A stretch of 64,000 nucleotides of DNA, from the NCBI GenBank assembly GCA_963402885.1, contig OY727093.1, forward strand, positions 30,875,409-30,939,408. Reading direction: 5' to 3'. The stretch is from Antedon bifida. Taxonomy: Eukaryota; Echinodermata; Crinoidea; Comatulida; Antedonidae. The notes under the pieces are model-generated. The model was not told the DNA's origin, ran no database searches, and was given only the letters and a program-made list of their open reading frames with translations. Each line of letters begins with the position of its first letter. Positions within the stretch are counted from its first letter, which is position 1. Made by a program: the position numbers and the translations under genes. Positions 22,601 to 37,600 of the stretch are shown piece after piece.

Positions 22601-25600
22601 TATAGACACGAGCACAGACCACCGAGCCATACGCAACTTACTAAAACATGTAGAATGATTCCTCCGTGTATTTACTATTCAGTAGCCACCTTGGTGCAGA
22701 TAGATTATTACATACCGCAATGAATTATAATTTATTACTATGATGACATCTTTAAAAATTTTAAAAAATGATGCACTGTCAAACTATATACTTTTAACTT
22801 TAATATATGAAATTCTTAAAAAATAAAGTTAAAGCCCCCTTCCCTACGTTTTTTAGATCTAATTTAAGATCACAAACTATATTTAATATAAAAATAATAC
22901 TATATGGTCCTATTGCGATAACTTTTTTCGTCTTTAAACGGTTAAAAATGTGAAAAATAAGTCGATTCTAATAATTATAGCGGCCCGCTATAAATCCCAA
23001 AATGCATTGCGCGCGGATTGATATGTTTGTTTTTCACCTGTAATTCGCCCACTTTTCGATCGATCGTGAGGCCAAAACAAATGGAAGACTCCTAACTTTT
23101 CAGCGAAAATACCGGGTTTTCTCCAATTTGTATCAACGGAGTCTGGCAAAAATAGAAAGACAATTAATGCAGCAACTATACAACGTCAGGCTAGGTATAT
23201 AGCTAGCGTACGATGTTCGTACGTTACCGATGTTTACCAGCTAGGCCTACAAAACTAAGCCTAGCTAGGCTAGGCCTAAGACCGTCCACGAGAGGTCGAT
23301 CGCCGCGAACTACTTAGGTAGTGCATTGTTTCTCACTTTTTATCATAATTTACCATAAAACGTACATTTAAGACAAGGAATGACATGGTTTAATGTTTTT
23401 AAAGTGATATATATGTATTATTTTCCAAAAAACGGCCAAAATTGCAGGGAAGGGGTCTTTAATGTTAAGTTTGTTATTTCGGCCTAAGAAAATGTCAAAA
23501 TTTGTTTGATTGTCGAAATTAATTTTTTTTAATTCAATATGCAATTAATGATGACTTAATCAACTTTTGTTCTCTTAATTTGATAATAAATCATACATAT
23601 GATACATACACTTCAAGAAAATAAAATAAAAAATAGGTGTTCCCCAGCATTCTGACGATATATATTAATTTTAAAATTTAGCATATTTTCACTATTTTGT
23701 TAACTTATACGTGCGTAGCCTGTCACTTTTGACGTGCTTGTATAACGCAATTTCGAGTTGAAAAGTGAATCAAATATGATGATATTATTAAAGAAAGATT
23801 GTAAAACAGAAATCGGGCAAAAAGAGTGCGCATTAACGTTTAACGCGCAGTGCGCGTGCAAAATTCTGCGCACTCGTGGCAATTTTTTAAACGCTTAAAA
23901 TTGCCTGAAACGTACTCTAATTTCATCGAAAATAAATGTTGACAATTTTAAAACTTTTAAGCGCGCGTACGCATGCGTTATATGCGCTACGCACGTAATT
24001 ATATTGCCATATGATGAAATATGACCTGAAATTTATGAGTACCAAATTTTGTTTAAAAGTGATTCATGCTTGTGAAGATATGATTACAAACGTGATTTCA
24101 TTAAATCGCGCGTAGACCGCGTAATTTATGATTGCGCACCGTGAAAACATGACCACATCGATTCCTGGCCATAAGGAATATACTCTGAAAAATTGACTTA
24201 GCTAGATGAAACTGATGCCAAGATAATTCACGGACAAAATAGTGCTAAGGAAAGAATAAATAAATAAATAAAGATCCTGACAGAATCAAGAGGTTATATG
24301 CATATCATGCATATAACCTAAAATAACTAACACACTTTTTATCAGAGAATTGTGTTGTTTTTATTTTTTTGGTCTTGTGATTTTTCTGTGTATTTTTACT
24401 GTTTTATTTACATATTATGATATACCAGTTTTCAAAACAAATTTCTGTTAATTTTTAAATGGACAAATAAAGATACTATGACTACTTTTTAATAGTTGTA
24501 TACTAGGCCCTCTGGGAGAACAGTCTTGTACTGAAGTGGTCAACCAGTATAAAGAAGAAATACATAAATAAATTGAATGATAATGATGAACTGTCTTACC
24601 TCCACCATACTCTTCTTCATCATACAACATTGAATCTGTCAACGCACCTCTACTTGATCTTAAATTCTATAAATAATACCAATTAATGTTACTAACATTA
24701 TTAAAAACATAGCTATGTTGTTTTAAAGTTTCTTTTACAAAATGAATACATATTTAGTATCAAATTGTTAATACCAATAAATAAGGGTAAAATAACATTT
24801 TAAAATATATTTATAACAAAAATGTGCATATAGTTAGTTACAAATTGATCATAAAATGTTAGCATAATGGATTTATGTAATAAACATTAAATTAAAAATG
24901 TTATGGTTAAACTTTTATTGGGCCATACACTCACAATAGTAGGAGTGAAGATGAAATATAAAAATTTGTTGAATTACTACAAAAATTAAAACAAAATGAG
25001 TTACAAGTTATAATGAATGTTAAGCTCTGTCTACACTATCAAACTAGTTTGACAAAAAAGTGTGATATGCCCAAATATGGTAGTGATATGACATAATCAT
25101 GTCCATATATGGGCACATAACATTTTTTTGTCATATGAAGTTTGATAGTGTAGACAGAGTGTTATACTGTTATCTTATTTAGCTATAAAAGTGTTTACAG
25201 AAGTATTTCTCTCAAAATAGAGAAAAAACAAATTCAAAATATAATGACATTAGACATTAGAAACCATTATACGATGAGTGCGGAGGGAAATTTATATTAA
25301 GTTACAAAATTAGTATAATGATAAAAATAAATTGTTGTCCCTTAAATACTGCGATAAACAATAATTTGAACAGTTTGTGATAGTGTTAGCAACATAGTAA
25401 AAATTGAACCAAAAGAAATATAATTTGTTTAGTTAGTGTGCAAAAATTTTGTTAACAAATAAATTTTAGCTGTTTTTGTTTTTATAAAATTACACTAACT
25501 TGTACCGGATAATTTGATAAGCTAATTGGACTATCAGGACGAGAGACATTTTGACGGCCGGTTGTCAGAAACACGTCATCTTCAACCGATGTAACCGTGT

Positions 25601-28600
25601 GAAAATCAGAAAACTTGTGAATTCCCTCCGAACTATCAATCAGAATTTCAGGCATGTAAGGGGGGCGTTTGGCTACCTCACTGCCGTTCATTCGGCCGTT
25701 GCGTACATAACCGGTGTCCATATCGCCACGGCTGCTAAACGTGTAGTTTTGAATTTCAGCTGTTGTTTTCTGTAGAGACTTATACACTTCTTCAGAGTTC
25801 ATGTTGTTGTCTATTTCATCGTAGTGATTTGACGTTGACGAACTAAAACGTGGTGACGACTCAACGGAGCGTGGTGACCTCTGCAATGTTGACCTTGGAG
25901 ATGACCGTTTTGCTTCCTCTGCCATTTTCTATAAATAAAAAAACATAATTAAATAAAAATAAATATTTAAATAAAAGAAATATTGGAGGTTATTGTATTA
26001 AACTTACCGACTGATATATTCCAAAATGTTTAAATAGTTTACAGGTGGTGGGGTTACATTATGTAAATTTTCTGATGCTATGAAGATGCCACATAGACAG
26101 TGCATTGGTTGCTCACACGTGTTGAAGCGAATGATAACAACAAAAACATACATTTTACAAAAAAATGTCAGTAATAGTAATGACATACCAAATAAAAAAT
26201 AATTATTATTCACTTATAAAACCAAGTTCAAAATTATTAATAAACCGTAAGATATATAATTTTCATAATAAATGTAGAAATTATAAGGAAACCAATTTTG
26301 ATAAATATTAATTAAAACACATTTACAATTAAAAAATATATACAATAAAGATTGATGGTTTGTTTTAAAAAGTAGTAATATATCACAATTTATTTTAATT
26401 ATTTGTCTTTTTTTGTACCATATTTCAAAATATTTGTAACATAAAAGCCTATTTTATCTACTTATTAAAAAATTAATTTGGGAAAAGTGCTTAGAAAATT
26501 CAGTTCAGCTGGTTGTTGCGTATATTAGTAAACCAATGAAAAGCAGCGGCCCGTTATTAGGAATTTATATCATGACATGACAACACATAGATAATTTTGC
26601 GTAGAATCGGACACTTAAATGGGCATACTAAGTTATTTGATATCTATACGTTCTGTAGTTCTCTGTCACAATGTTTTTTTCTGTCTATATTAGTGTTGGA
26701 CAGATATAATATTCTGCTGCTGGGTGTTAGAAGTTTTTCACTAAACTAAATGTATTATTACTAAAGTATCGCAAAAACAAACATGTTGTTAATATTTATT
26801 GAAATATAAATAATCTACAAAGTCAAAGCATACTGAATACTGATTTGTTAGTAAAGCTCAGTCTACACTATCAAACCTTATGTGATGTGCCCATATATGG
26901 ACATGATAATGTCATGTCACTACCATATTTGGGCATACCACTACCATGTTTGATAGTGTAGACAGAGCTTAAGACAGGCATCTTCTAAATGGAATCGCCT
27001 TCTTTGATTACATATGATGTTATACCAGGGTCGTGAAGTATAATATTGTTGATAATTTTAGACTAAAATTACATTTTACCTTATTTGGTATTTTTAGATT
27101 TTATAAGTATCATGGAGATTTACAAATTAAATAAATCACGAACAACGATTAGTTGATTTATATGTTTTGAGAAGAATTGATACCTAGTGGATAAAATATG
27201 GTTTGTAGAAACACTCCTGAACTCCAAAAAAGGTGACATTGTTTAAAGCACTGTTAGTCAATGAAACCTGTTGGAATGTATGATGGGGTTTGTAGTGACA
27301 ATGTAAACATTTTTATATCAACAGAAAATTATATTATGTTATTTATACCTGTCACCATATTGGTTATATATTAAAATATCCAGCATGCCCACATAGGTAA
27401 TAAGTACATGCTTATTATTGTAGTGTAACTAAGTTGTTATTGTTCCATGGAATTTCTATGGTTACAATGCATAACCATGGCAATAATAACAGGATAGTAC
27501 ATTTGTAGAAAAATATATATGTTGTAACCATTGTAAATTCTATGGTTACAATCAAATGTAACAATAAAATAAAACACATGATTAATTTGAACTGCAATTA
27601 TTATATAATAATTTAATATTATTCTAACTGGAATTATTACTAATTATATTAATGAATGTATATCTAAATCATTAACAGTAAAAAGATGAGGAAATATGCT
27701 AATGAGGTCATATGCTAATGAGACAACACACTAGTGAGAGACATACACATGCGCGTAAGAAGCATGCAGCAAAAATCCACCTGCAGTAATCTAGTCTAAT
27801 GGAATGCAGTATAGAGCCACACAAAGAAGAAAAGCATAGATAAAATAAGCCAACAAAATGTAAAAATCACTAAAAACAAAATGTAATACATATGCATGAA
27901 GCAGAAAGCAGAAAACTAAAGACTTGATTATAATAAAAACATAAAGTAAAAAGCAAAGTGACAAAAAAAATGCACATAAGGGCTTTATTTCCCTCTTTTC
28001 TGATTGGCCGATGTATATTACCTCATTCCCGTGTGTTGCGGTACTACGCATGTAATTACGCAAAAGCTTCGTAACTCCTTCCTAGAACGGGACAGAGACA
28101 AAGAATGACAAGCTTTGTCGGTTGCACAAGCAAAATACCGACTACAATTCCATTTTTAATAGTATACTACAAGCATCTAAATATAGCAGATAATAGACTT
28201 TAAAATACTACGCGATTTATGAATAAAAGCATCTTATATTAATGATATTTTTAAGTTCAATTTAAAAGGTTTTCTATGTCATAATCTGAATTTTGAATAA
28301 TATTAATGCATTTAAAAAATTGGTTAAACAATTGGGTTGAAATCTTATTTTAAGGATTAAACATCTATTTGGGATGTTAATTTACTTAAAAATTGGAAGA
28401 AAATTTGTAAATTTATCTAAATGTAATGATAGTATGATCGTACTATCTGGCAACTATTAAGCAATAGAGTGTAAACAAATGTCTGCACACGCTCACAAAC
28501 CAATTGTCATTACGACAGCTTCTCTGAATACTTATCAGCAATGCTAATTGGTTTGTGATGTAATTTTTGTTATGCTTTCACTCTTCTTAGTCTTTTTGTC

Positions 28601-31600
28601 ATGAAATAGAGCTTTATATGGTGCAATAGTACGTTGCTATTGCACTTTAAGTAGTGCAATAGCACTTTAAATAGTAGTAGTGCAAAAGCACTTTAAGTAG
28701 TAGTGCAATAGCACTTTAAAGTAGTGCAATAGCACTCAAAAGTAGTGCAATAGCACTTTTAAGTAATGCAAATAGCATTTTTTAAGTAATGCAATAGCAC
28801 TTTTAGTAGTGCAGTAGCGTATGACACACTAAATTTTCTTAATAGCCAGTGAATTGAAAGATTGTTCTGCATAATAGACCAATGTTTGTGAATGGTCACT
28901 ATAAATGAATGATAAAAGGTCCATTTAAAAATAATAATGAATGAAATGCAAAATAATCAAACTTAGCAGAGTGAATTCACTAGAACAAGGTTGATCACAA
29001 AAAATTAAATTAAAGAACAAAATATTAAATAAAAGTGGGACTATAAAAGCAAAGAGTGAACAAAATCAAGGGTATTAAGAGAGTCTAGGATAAAATAATA
29101 TAATTGCATGGCTAAATAACAGGCAAACTATGGTCACATCTTAACTCCTAATTTACAGTGCCTAAACTAAAAAATAAAAATTACTAAACATATATACTGT
29201 AATAATTATATAATGATGATAATTTACAATCAATTCGTATTTATAACACAAAATGATCAACTGATTTACTTCATAAAATCAACAAACTAAAATTTAAAGT
29301 GACCGTATAATTTATCAAAACATTTCCTAATACTAATATTCAAAAGATATTATAATATGTGATCATTTCTAACATTATAAATGAAAGGTTTTAATTTTCT
29401 TGAACAAGATTTGTGAATGGAATGAAATTAAATATGATGTTAATTTCCCATGTTTTAAAATGAGATTATAAATTTTGTGCAAAGATATTTAATGAATAAA
29501 ATACTAGTTTTATGCAAATTTGAATGTTTATATTGCCCAGCTATTCTTTAATATGACCTAATTAGTTATGCATGATAAATTAAACTTTGCAACCAATCAG
29601 ATTTCAGATTAAATATATACAATTTCATCTTAATTAAATCAATTAATCTTGTTTTAATAGTAGATATCTTTTAAAGATATGTCCATACTGGATAAATATT
29701 TTATCATTATCAATACTAAAAGGTTAGTTTAAAGTTTTTAAGTTAAATTTTTAGTGAATGTAATCTTGCAAATTCTCCATTGTAAATATATTATATAATA
29801 TTGCTTGCTAGATAGGAACAAAGACTTTCTTAAGAGTAAATGCTCGATAGAGATAAGGAATAAAGTTGCACAAGTAAGAGAGCATTCAGTACACAAGATA
29901 AGTTCAACTTACCTGGAATGTTTTGGGCAGTACTGATAACATAGAACTGAACTCGGGCGTGTTTAATTCAAACAATGCAATGAGGACTGCTTGAGAAGCC
30001 TACAAAATAGAAGCATGAATTAGATACACAAAATATATATATATAATGCAAAATTTATATAGCGCACTTAGATGTTACACCTTTTCAACAACATTCTTCT
30101 CCCCTAAGGATCACGTCATGGCAGCCAACAACGGCGTCATTACGTCTGTCCATGACAGAGTGTGTGAACTAGTACACAGGGGTAACCCCCTACTCGTCTC
30201 AAAACATGTACTAGGTTCTTTAAAGTGCACACAAGCAATATGCATACACTGGACCTACGGTTTATAGTTCTTATCTCAGAAGACTTGTTATACCAACAGA
30301 ACCATGGAGCGAGTGATCCTTGAACACTTGATGTTATGACTATGGATTATGGTTCCACTGTCTTAACCGCTCAGCCACTCACTCCGTATAATATAAATAT
30401 AACTCTGGTTAGTTGACGAGAGTATTGATTGAGAACAGTAGTACAAACCTTTCTAACATCAGCACTCTTAGCCTCACTGGTCCAGCTTATGATGCGTGAC
30501 ACGGCAAGTCTAGTCTCACTGGAGTTAGCAAATTCAGACGGATCCATCAATCTGGTTAAGTTCTCCAAATAATTCAACATTGATACTTTTACCTGGTGAG
30601 TGTCAAAGGTCAAAGTTTAAAGTTTCAAATATAAATGCTTCAACATTCAGTTGTCTTTACTGCTTAGAAACAACAAACAAAACATCTAAATTCTGTAAAT
30701 TAATTTACCTTAGCATTTGGTGTCTGAGTTTGATCTACAATGAATTTGGTTAAAATTCTAAATTGTTCATCATATGGAAATGATTCCCTAAAAAGAATAA
30801 GATAATATAAAATAATGTTGTTAATTCTATTTCTAATAAAAGAAGAGATCTTCATCTTATCCTTATCATTATAATTCATTCAACATTTTACCAACTCCTA
30901 CCAACAACCATTTTTAAACATCAGACTATACTTACGGTATATTACAATATTTTAAACAGATTTATCCTTTCATCATGAAATGGTTGGTTAGCAATTATAA
31001 TCAATAATTAATCAATCAATACATAATCAATCAATAATTAATCAATCAATAATAATCAATCAATAATTAATCCTTCAATAATTAATCAATCAATAATTAA
31101 CCAATCAATCACACAAACAATCATTTCCATTTTCACAATTAATCAATAAATATTTTCCAGGCTCTTATCAACTCACGTTACAATTGTAAGAAGCTTTTCA
31201 ACCCTCTGCATAATAGAGCCCAGTAAATCTGAGCCTGTCTTCTGCAGTAGGCGTGTCATCAATATAAATAACCAATCAGAAAGGTCCTGTTTGTAAGATA
31301 CTACAAAGTCCATTAATGTGTCTAAAAATAAACTGAAGACCTGCAAAAAAACAAAAAGACCATCATAATATGTACATAAAGCTCTGTCTACACTATTAAA
31401 CTTTGTCACAAAAAAATGTTATGTGGCCATATATGGACATGATGATGTCACATCACTACCATATTTAGGTATATCACTACCATATTAAGGCACAGATAGA
31501 TGTAATACTCTTACTTTACTATGTGGATCCACAAACATTCTAGTAAATAATTCTGTTGTTCTTTTTAGTTCTTGTCTCCTGTAGAGAGAAAGAAAACACA

Positions 31601-34600
31601 TTTAAATAACACCCTGTGATCCGCATATGGGTCTTTATGAGTTGCAAATTTTGAGACCTTTTGGACCTCAAGAATTTGGAGAGTTTCTGGTTTTCAGAGA
31701 GTCTGGTATTGGGAGAGTTTCCAGTTTTCAGAGAGTCTGGTATTGGGAGAGTTTCCAGTTTTTAGAGAGTCTGGTATTGGGAGAGTTTCCGGTTTTCAGA
31801 GAGTGCGGTATTGGGAGAGTTTCCGGTTTTCAGAGAGTCTGGTATTGGAAGAGTTTCTGGTTTTCAGAGAGTCTGGTATTGGGAAAGTTCCTGGTTTTCA
31901 GAGAGTCTGGTATTGGGAGAGTTCCCGGTTTTCAGAGAGTCTGGTATTGGGAGAGTTTCCGGTTTTCAGAGAGTCCGGTATTGGGAGAGTTTCTGGTTTT
32001 CAGAGAGTCCGGTATTTGGAGAGTCGACTGTATATGCAATTAGTTTTCAGACTCCAAACTTACGTGAGTATTCTGTGAGTTTGTAACAACATCTGCAGAC
32101 CATGTAAACCCTCTTTTCTCTCGGACCATGCCGGACTTGCCATTTTGGCCAGGATTTCTTGTGGGTCCTCGATGGCACGGCCAGAGTTAGAGCCGTATGA
32201 ACACACACTGGAGACATCGCTGTCTTCTCCATCGGAACAGTTACTATCCCATCGTTTCCGCGATATCTGCAAGAAAAAAATGTATTCCATTCTATATTGC
32301 AAGATTCTACTCATCCTATGCATAATGTTATGTAGCGGTAGACGTTACTGGTCCATCATCTCTCATACAAATAGGTTTTGTAACAGCTTTTATCCAGCTG
32401 CCATTCGGGCACTGAATGCTTGTCAGTATACCATACGAGAGTGATGTGACACTTTGTATAAATTGTTTTTGATTTGATTGAGAGATTAACTGGCTGTCAC
32501 AATGGAAATAGGAAGTCATGGAGCAATCTAGTCATATAAGTTGGGGTATGTCTCGGACTAAGTAAGTAAGGTAAACCGGTCACTTACAAGTGCGTTGTGT
32601 AAGGCTTGTTCCGCCTCCTGACCCGTGCCCAGTACTCGTTGGGCTAAGATATTTTTCTGTGTCAGCTCACGGCCTGGATGCTGGTTAGTGCCTCCACTTA
32701 ATCGTCTTTCACGATTTGATGAACTTGAACCTAAAGAATTCAACAGATCAATAGCAGATACAATAGAATTGGTATTCTGGTATGATGTTAATTGTTACAC
32801 TAACAGTGATGTTAGTTTGTTAATCTAGTGTACCGGTACCAGTTATTCTAGTCTACCGGTACCACATATCATTTGTGGTATACCGGTAGTATATTGGTAC
32901 AATATTACAGTAGGTGGTATACTGGTACAATATTAGGTGGTATACCGGTATAATATTAGGTGGTATACCGGTACAATTTACACTGGTATGGTATTAGTTG
33001 GTACATTGGTGTATTATACTACGGTATTCACTAGTGATGGTAATAAACAGACCAAGTTTACGTGTATGACAAAGTACAAAACTAAAATCCTACAATAATG
33101 TCATATTTACACTAAAAACAAATTTGTGTCAAAAAACAAAACATTATTAGATTAGAATTAAAATATAAAATATTGAATTAAGGATTAATTTAACAAATAA
33201 ATTTGGTTGGTATTGACTTAATGTGCAATATTTATTAAAAGATAAAATATGATTTACAAACATGAATTAAAATCTAAATATCTTAAAATAATAAAAGAAA
33301 TCTGGTTATAAAATAAAATGTTGTTATTGACAAAAGTATCGGAAATATTTAATTAATTTAATTAAATTTGTTACATAGTGGTGGAATGTTGAAGCATCAG
33401 TTTTATGATTTTATCAAAGGTAAAAAAAAAAAGAAAGGTCAAAATGGTATAATATGTTCTCAATAGAAGTGTACCCTGCACGAACACCTATAATTTACTC
33501 AATTGGGAACCAAGCTTGGCAAAGCATTTACATACTATTCTGAATATTCTGCCTTCTATTTTTACTGCAAACTTACTGTAACCATAGCGACTAGGACTGT
33601 TCTCTCGGCTGGCACCTTGACTCCTTGGGACAGGGATGCCACTCCGCCTTCGTGTCCGTCCCTGTGTGTTATTGCCGTTGACATGACGACCCATGGTTGC
33701 AAACATCTTGCTAGATGGTGAAGCCGACCGACTACCCGACCTGCTACCAGCTGTATAAGTGCAAAATAAATGGCGCTTGTTTTTTGAGATCATGCAATGT
33801 TTTCATGCCAACTGTAGGGACTAAAGTGTGTTCAGGCAAGCAGCGTTGCAGTTGAGACCAAAAGCAGACCAGGTTTTATAACAGGTTTAATTTTATTACC
33901 AGGTTTAAATTTATTACCAGGTTTTGTAACCAGGTTAAGTTGTATTACCAGATTTCATAACCAGTTTTTTTTTAACCAGGTTTTATAACAGGTTTAATTT
34001 TATTACCAGGTTTTGTACCAGGTTAATGTATATTACCAGGTTTTGGAACCATAACCGGGATAAGTTCTATTACCAGGTTTTGTAACCAGGTTAAGTTGTA
34101 TTACCAGATTTCATAACCAGTTTTTTTTAACCAGGTTTTATTTTAACAAACATAAATTAAGTAAATATCCATATCATGTTAAGCATAATAATTTGGTTTT
34201 TTTTGGTGTTAAATTGCATCAGACAATTTACACTATTATTACACTATAATCAACAATACTAAGTTTAATAATCAATTAATTTTAGTTTTTTTTTTTCGTT
34301 TCCATCTATTTAAACCTTGAATCCTGCTGTGGTAATGTGGAATCATTTGTAAATGATCATTACCTTCTTTTTGTTTGTTTGTTCTAATAGGGCAAACTTT
34401 ACCTAAATCGGTCTACTTTGGTCTAAATTGAACTCAAATATGAATTTATTGAAAAACGGGAAAATAATATCATGATAACAAATTAAAATTGAATTCAATG
34501 AAAAACAATGTTTCGAATTAACATTATTTATGTTTATAAATGTATCTATTTATTTTATACTACAATGATATGCCTAAATAAGGTCATTTGTAAGTAAATT

Positions 34601-37600
34601 TTTTTAATCTAAAAATGTGCTTGTTACACAACATGTGCTATGGGTGGAATAAATTCTTGAAACAACTGTTAAATGAACAAATTAAACAAATACGTCAAGA
34701 AATTAAAAGACAATATGAATTAAAAAAGATGAAAATCACGATAAATATTTGACAAAAGGAGTGAATATCAAAATGATAAACAAAAGTGTTGAATGAAAAT
34801 TGTTTATTAGAACAAATAAATTTGCATTTGTGTTTAATTAAATCATATTAAATATGATCAACATTTATGAATAAAATAAAGAGGTTGAAAAGTAAAAAAT
34901 AGGAGAAACTGGTATATGGAATAAAGTGGACAAGCGGAAGAAAAAAGAAGAGCAAGAATTTTGTATAAGAAATACTGAACATTTTGAGATAAAATACAAG
35001 GAATTATTCTAAAGAGATTCAGTAATTATAGAAGCAATGATAAATGAAATGAGAGAATAATAACAAATATGTACTTACGTTGTGATTGGGAAACCCCGAC
35101 ACGGGAGCGAGTCCTAGTGGCTCTTCCATTTGATAATGAAACCCTCCCGTTACTGTTTAAACCGGAATTGACACGACTTGGAGTGCTTGCTGAATAACGA
35201 AAAACCATCATGTTAGAAATTAAACATAAAAATTAGAAAAGTACAGAAAGAAAATGTGTTGGTTGAGATACAGTTAAAGATCATGCAATTTAGATTATGT
35301 TGGATGCGTAGAGTATCACAACGCACTAAGATACGCTATGCTCATTGAAGCATGACACATGTCAACTGTAACAAGAGATCGGAGAGTCTCTATTGGAGAA
35401 ATAAGATAGCATTAAATATTGTTACGCATTAGTGAACAGCGATCGAGAGGGGCAGCAGAAATTGTCACTTTCATGGCCATGTGTAAATTCCATTCCGTTG
35501 AGCTTGTGCATTCAACCATAACAAATCAATTGTACTCATGCCAAGTTTAACACGCAAACAAACTAATTGCGCTTATGGCACGACATTCTGACACGCATGG
35601 GTGAATATGGTTCCGGGGCCTCTCCATCAGGTGCAAAAACTAGTCTGTTCGTCTGACACAACTTGCGACATTCATTGTTAAAAACAAATATATACTAGAC
35701 TACTATATACTGCTTACTTAAACAGGTAGTAGACAAAACAAAAGGTGTATACTTTATATGTATATACATTATGTATACTAAAAATCCCAATCTATATATA
35801 TTTTTATATAGTAATATCCAGCCAATATAGAATAACTTCCCTTACTATTAGATAATATTTACAAAGTTTGTAAAAACCAGGTCTATGTAATTGTAAAAAC
35901 TGTAACATAAAAAATACAAATATATCATCAGCTATGAAAATTAAGACCATAGAGATACAATATCTAGACTCAAGAGAGTAGAAAAGCAAGGAAAATATAC
36001 AACTGATAGGTAATAACTAACACATAAAAAGTACCGTAGCCAACTTCAAAGGATATACCATAGAGGTAGAGAAATGATCCAGGTGGAAACATCAAAGGCT
36101 ACCCGCTATTACCAGGTAAACACAGTTGTTACACATTTACTATGGTAGTGACTTTCAACCGCAGTCAATTTAAGCGCATATATTTAAATTATTTTGACAA
36201 GGATTGAAAAGCTAACATTAATTTCTCATATCAACTAACTAATTCAGCAATGTAAATACACTAGCTATAGTGCTCAAAGAAGTACATCTATGTTTTTACA
36301 ACAGAAAACAAGAAACTTTAAAAATAAATTTTTAAATTACGAAAACTAAGCCAAGAAAACAGAAGAAAGTTTACTTGAAACTTACATTTGTTGATTCTTG
36401 GTAAAACTAAAATAGGTTTAAAAATATTAAAAATTATGAAAAACTAAAATAACTGAAGGAAAATAATTGTTTTGGTGCAAAATGCTATGGTTCTGTGCCA
36501 TTAATTTATAATAATACAAAAATAAATATAAAAAAACTAATCGATAAAATTATATGTTTATTATAAAAAATATTGTATATTTAAATTGGAAGAATTCACT
36601 GGCGGACCCATTTGAAATAGGGGGAAGGGGGGGGGGGCAGGGCATAAATGTAGTGAAATGAAGTGCTGAGCTTAATTTGACGTCCTATCTTTTGAATTAT
36701 AATTTATGAAATTTAGAGGGGGCCCAGGTCAATTGGGCCCCCTTGAATCCGCCCCTGGTATTGGTGATGGTTGATGATTTAAATGAGTGATGATAAATGA
36801 TAAAGGTGATAGTAATAATGGAAAATGATGATGGTGATGATGATGATGATGATATTGATTGTATTTTAAATAATATAGGAATTACTTTTTACAACTACTA
36901 CTACACAATGACAACCATTTACCTACAGATACTATTCTACAACAAAACACCTTAATAAGTGAAGAAAATAACACCTTGGGGTACACCAATGATTCCACAA
37001 GGGGTACTCTTTAAATGAGTGTCAAAATCAGTCCCTGGGGGTGTCCCAATGGTTCCACAGTTGGTGAAACAAGTCAGTCAATTTTAATTATTATATTGAT
37101 GAAAGTTTTGAAGGTTATTAATTTTCAATGCTAATTCAAAGAAATATGAAAATGATTAGTAGTTTTTTTGCAGGTTTTAAAAGGTATTGAACTTGGAAAA
37201 TGTTTTTTATGTTAATTTATTTTGCTCGGAATCAAAATAATAACTAAATAATATTTTTTAGCAAATTAACAAAAATGTAACTGTTGCTCTGGTATTTATT
37301 ACCATTAAGACGATTGTTAATACATTTATTGATACTAAGAGAAAATAAATAAAATGTGACACATTTAAGATTACATCTATAAAAAAAATGCCCACTAGAT
37401 ATCCACTAGATTCAACATAAAAAACGACTCCATGAAAATTATAGAATAAAGTTCTGTCTACACTATCAAACCAAAAAAAAGTGATGTGCCCATAAATGGA
37501 CATGATGATGTCATATCACTACCATATTTGGGCACATCACACTTTTTTTTGTCAAACTAGTTTGATAGTGTAGACAGAGCTTTAGAAAAAAAATGTTGTA

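Larger units (their letters stand above)
22250..24321. repeat. Composite repeat block inside a CLASP intron
   Basis: A 2-kb block is bracketed by AGGTTATATGCAT at 22250 and ATGCATATAACCT at its right end; the right end is itself a 29-bp palindrome (24291-24321). It contains SINE S3, the TTAA element and a CpG-bearing stretch (23.8-24.15 kb) with GCGCGTACGCATGCG words. It may be one large non-autonomous transposon with later insertions, or an accidental cluster. Confidence 0.5.
22003..24599. other. CLASP intron between exons 27 and 28
   Basis: No exon is supported. It holds the composite repeat block at 22.25-24.32 kb and the S1 tail fragment at 24.5 kb. Confidence 0.6.
28082..29912. other. 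CLASP intron between exons 24 and 25
   Basis: It contains the short inverted repeat at 28.49 kb and the hairpin minisatellite. The rest is AT-rich with no features seen. Confidence 0.55.

Noticed and set aside
25551..25775. 74-codon plus-strand frame antisense to CLASP exon 26
   Set aside because: It is a shadow of the conserved minus-strand exon.
30046..30267. 73-codon plus-strand frame
   Set aside because: It reads antisense through SINE S1 copy 2.
31627..32086. Three overlapping plus-strand frames of 91 to 138 codons
   Set aside because: They are produced by the 34-bp minisatellite; the protein is a mechanical repeat and lies in a CLASP intron.
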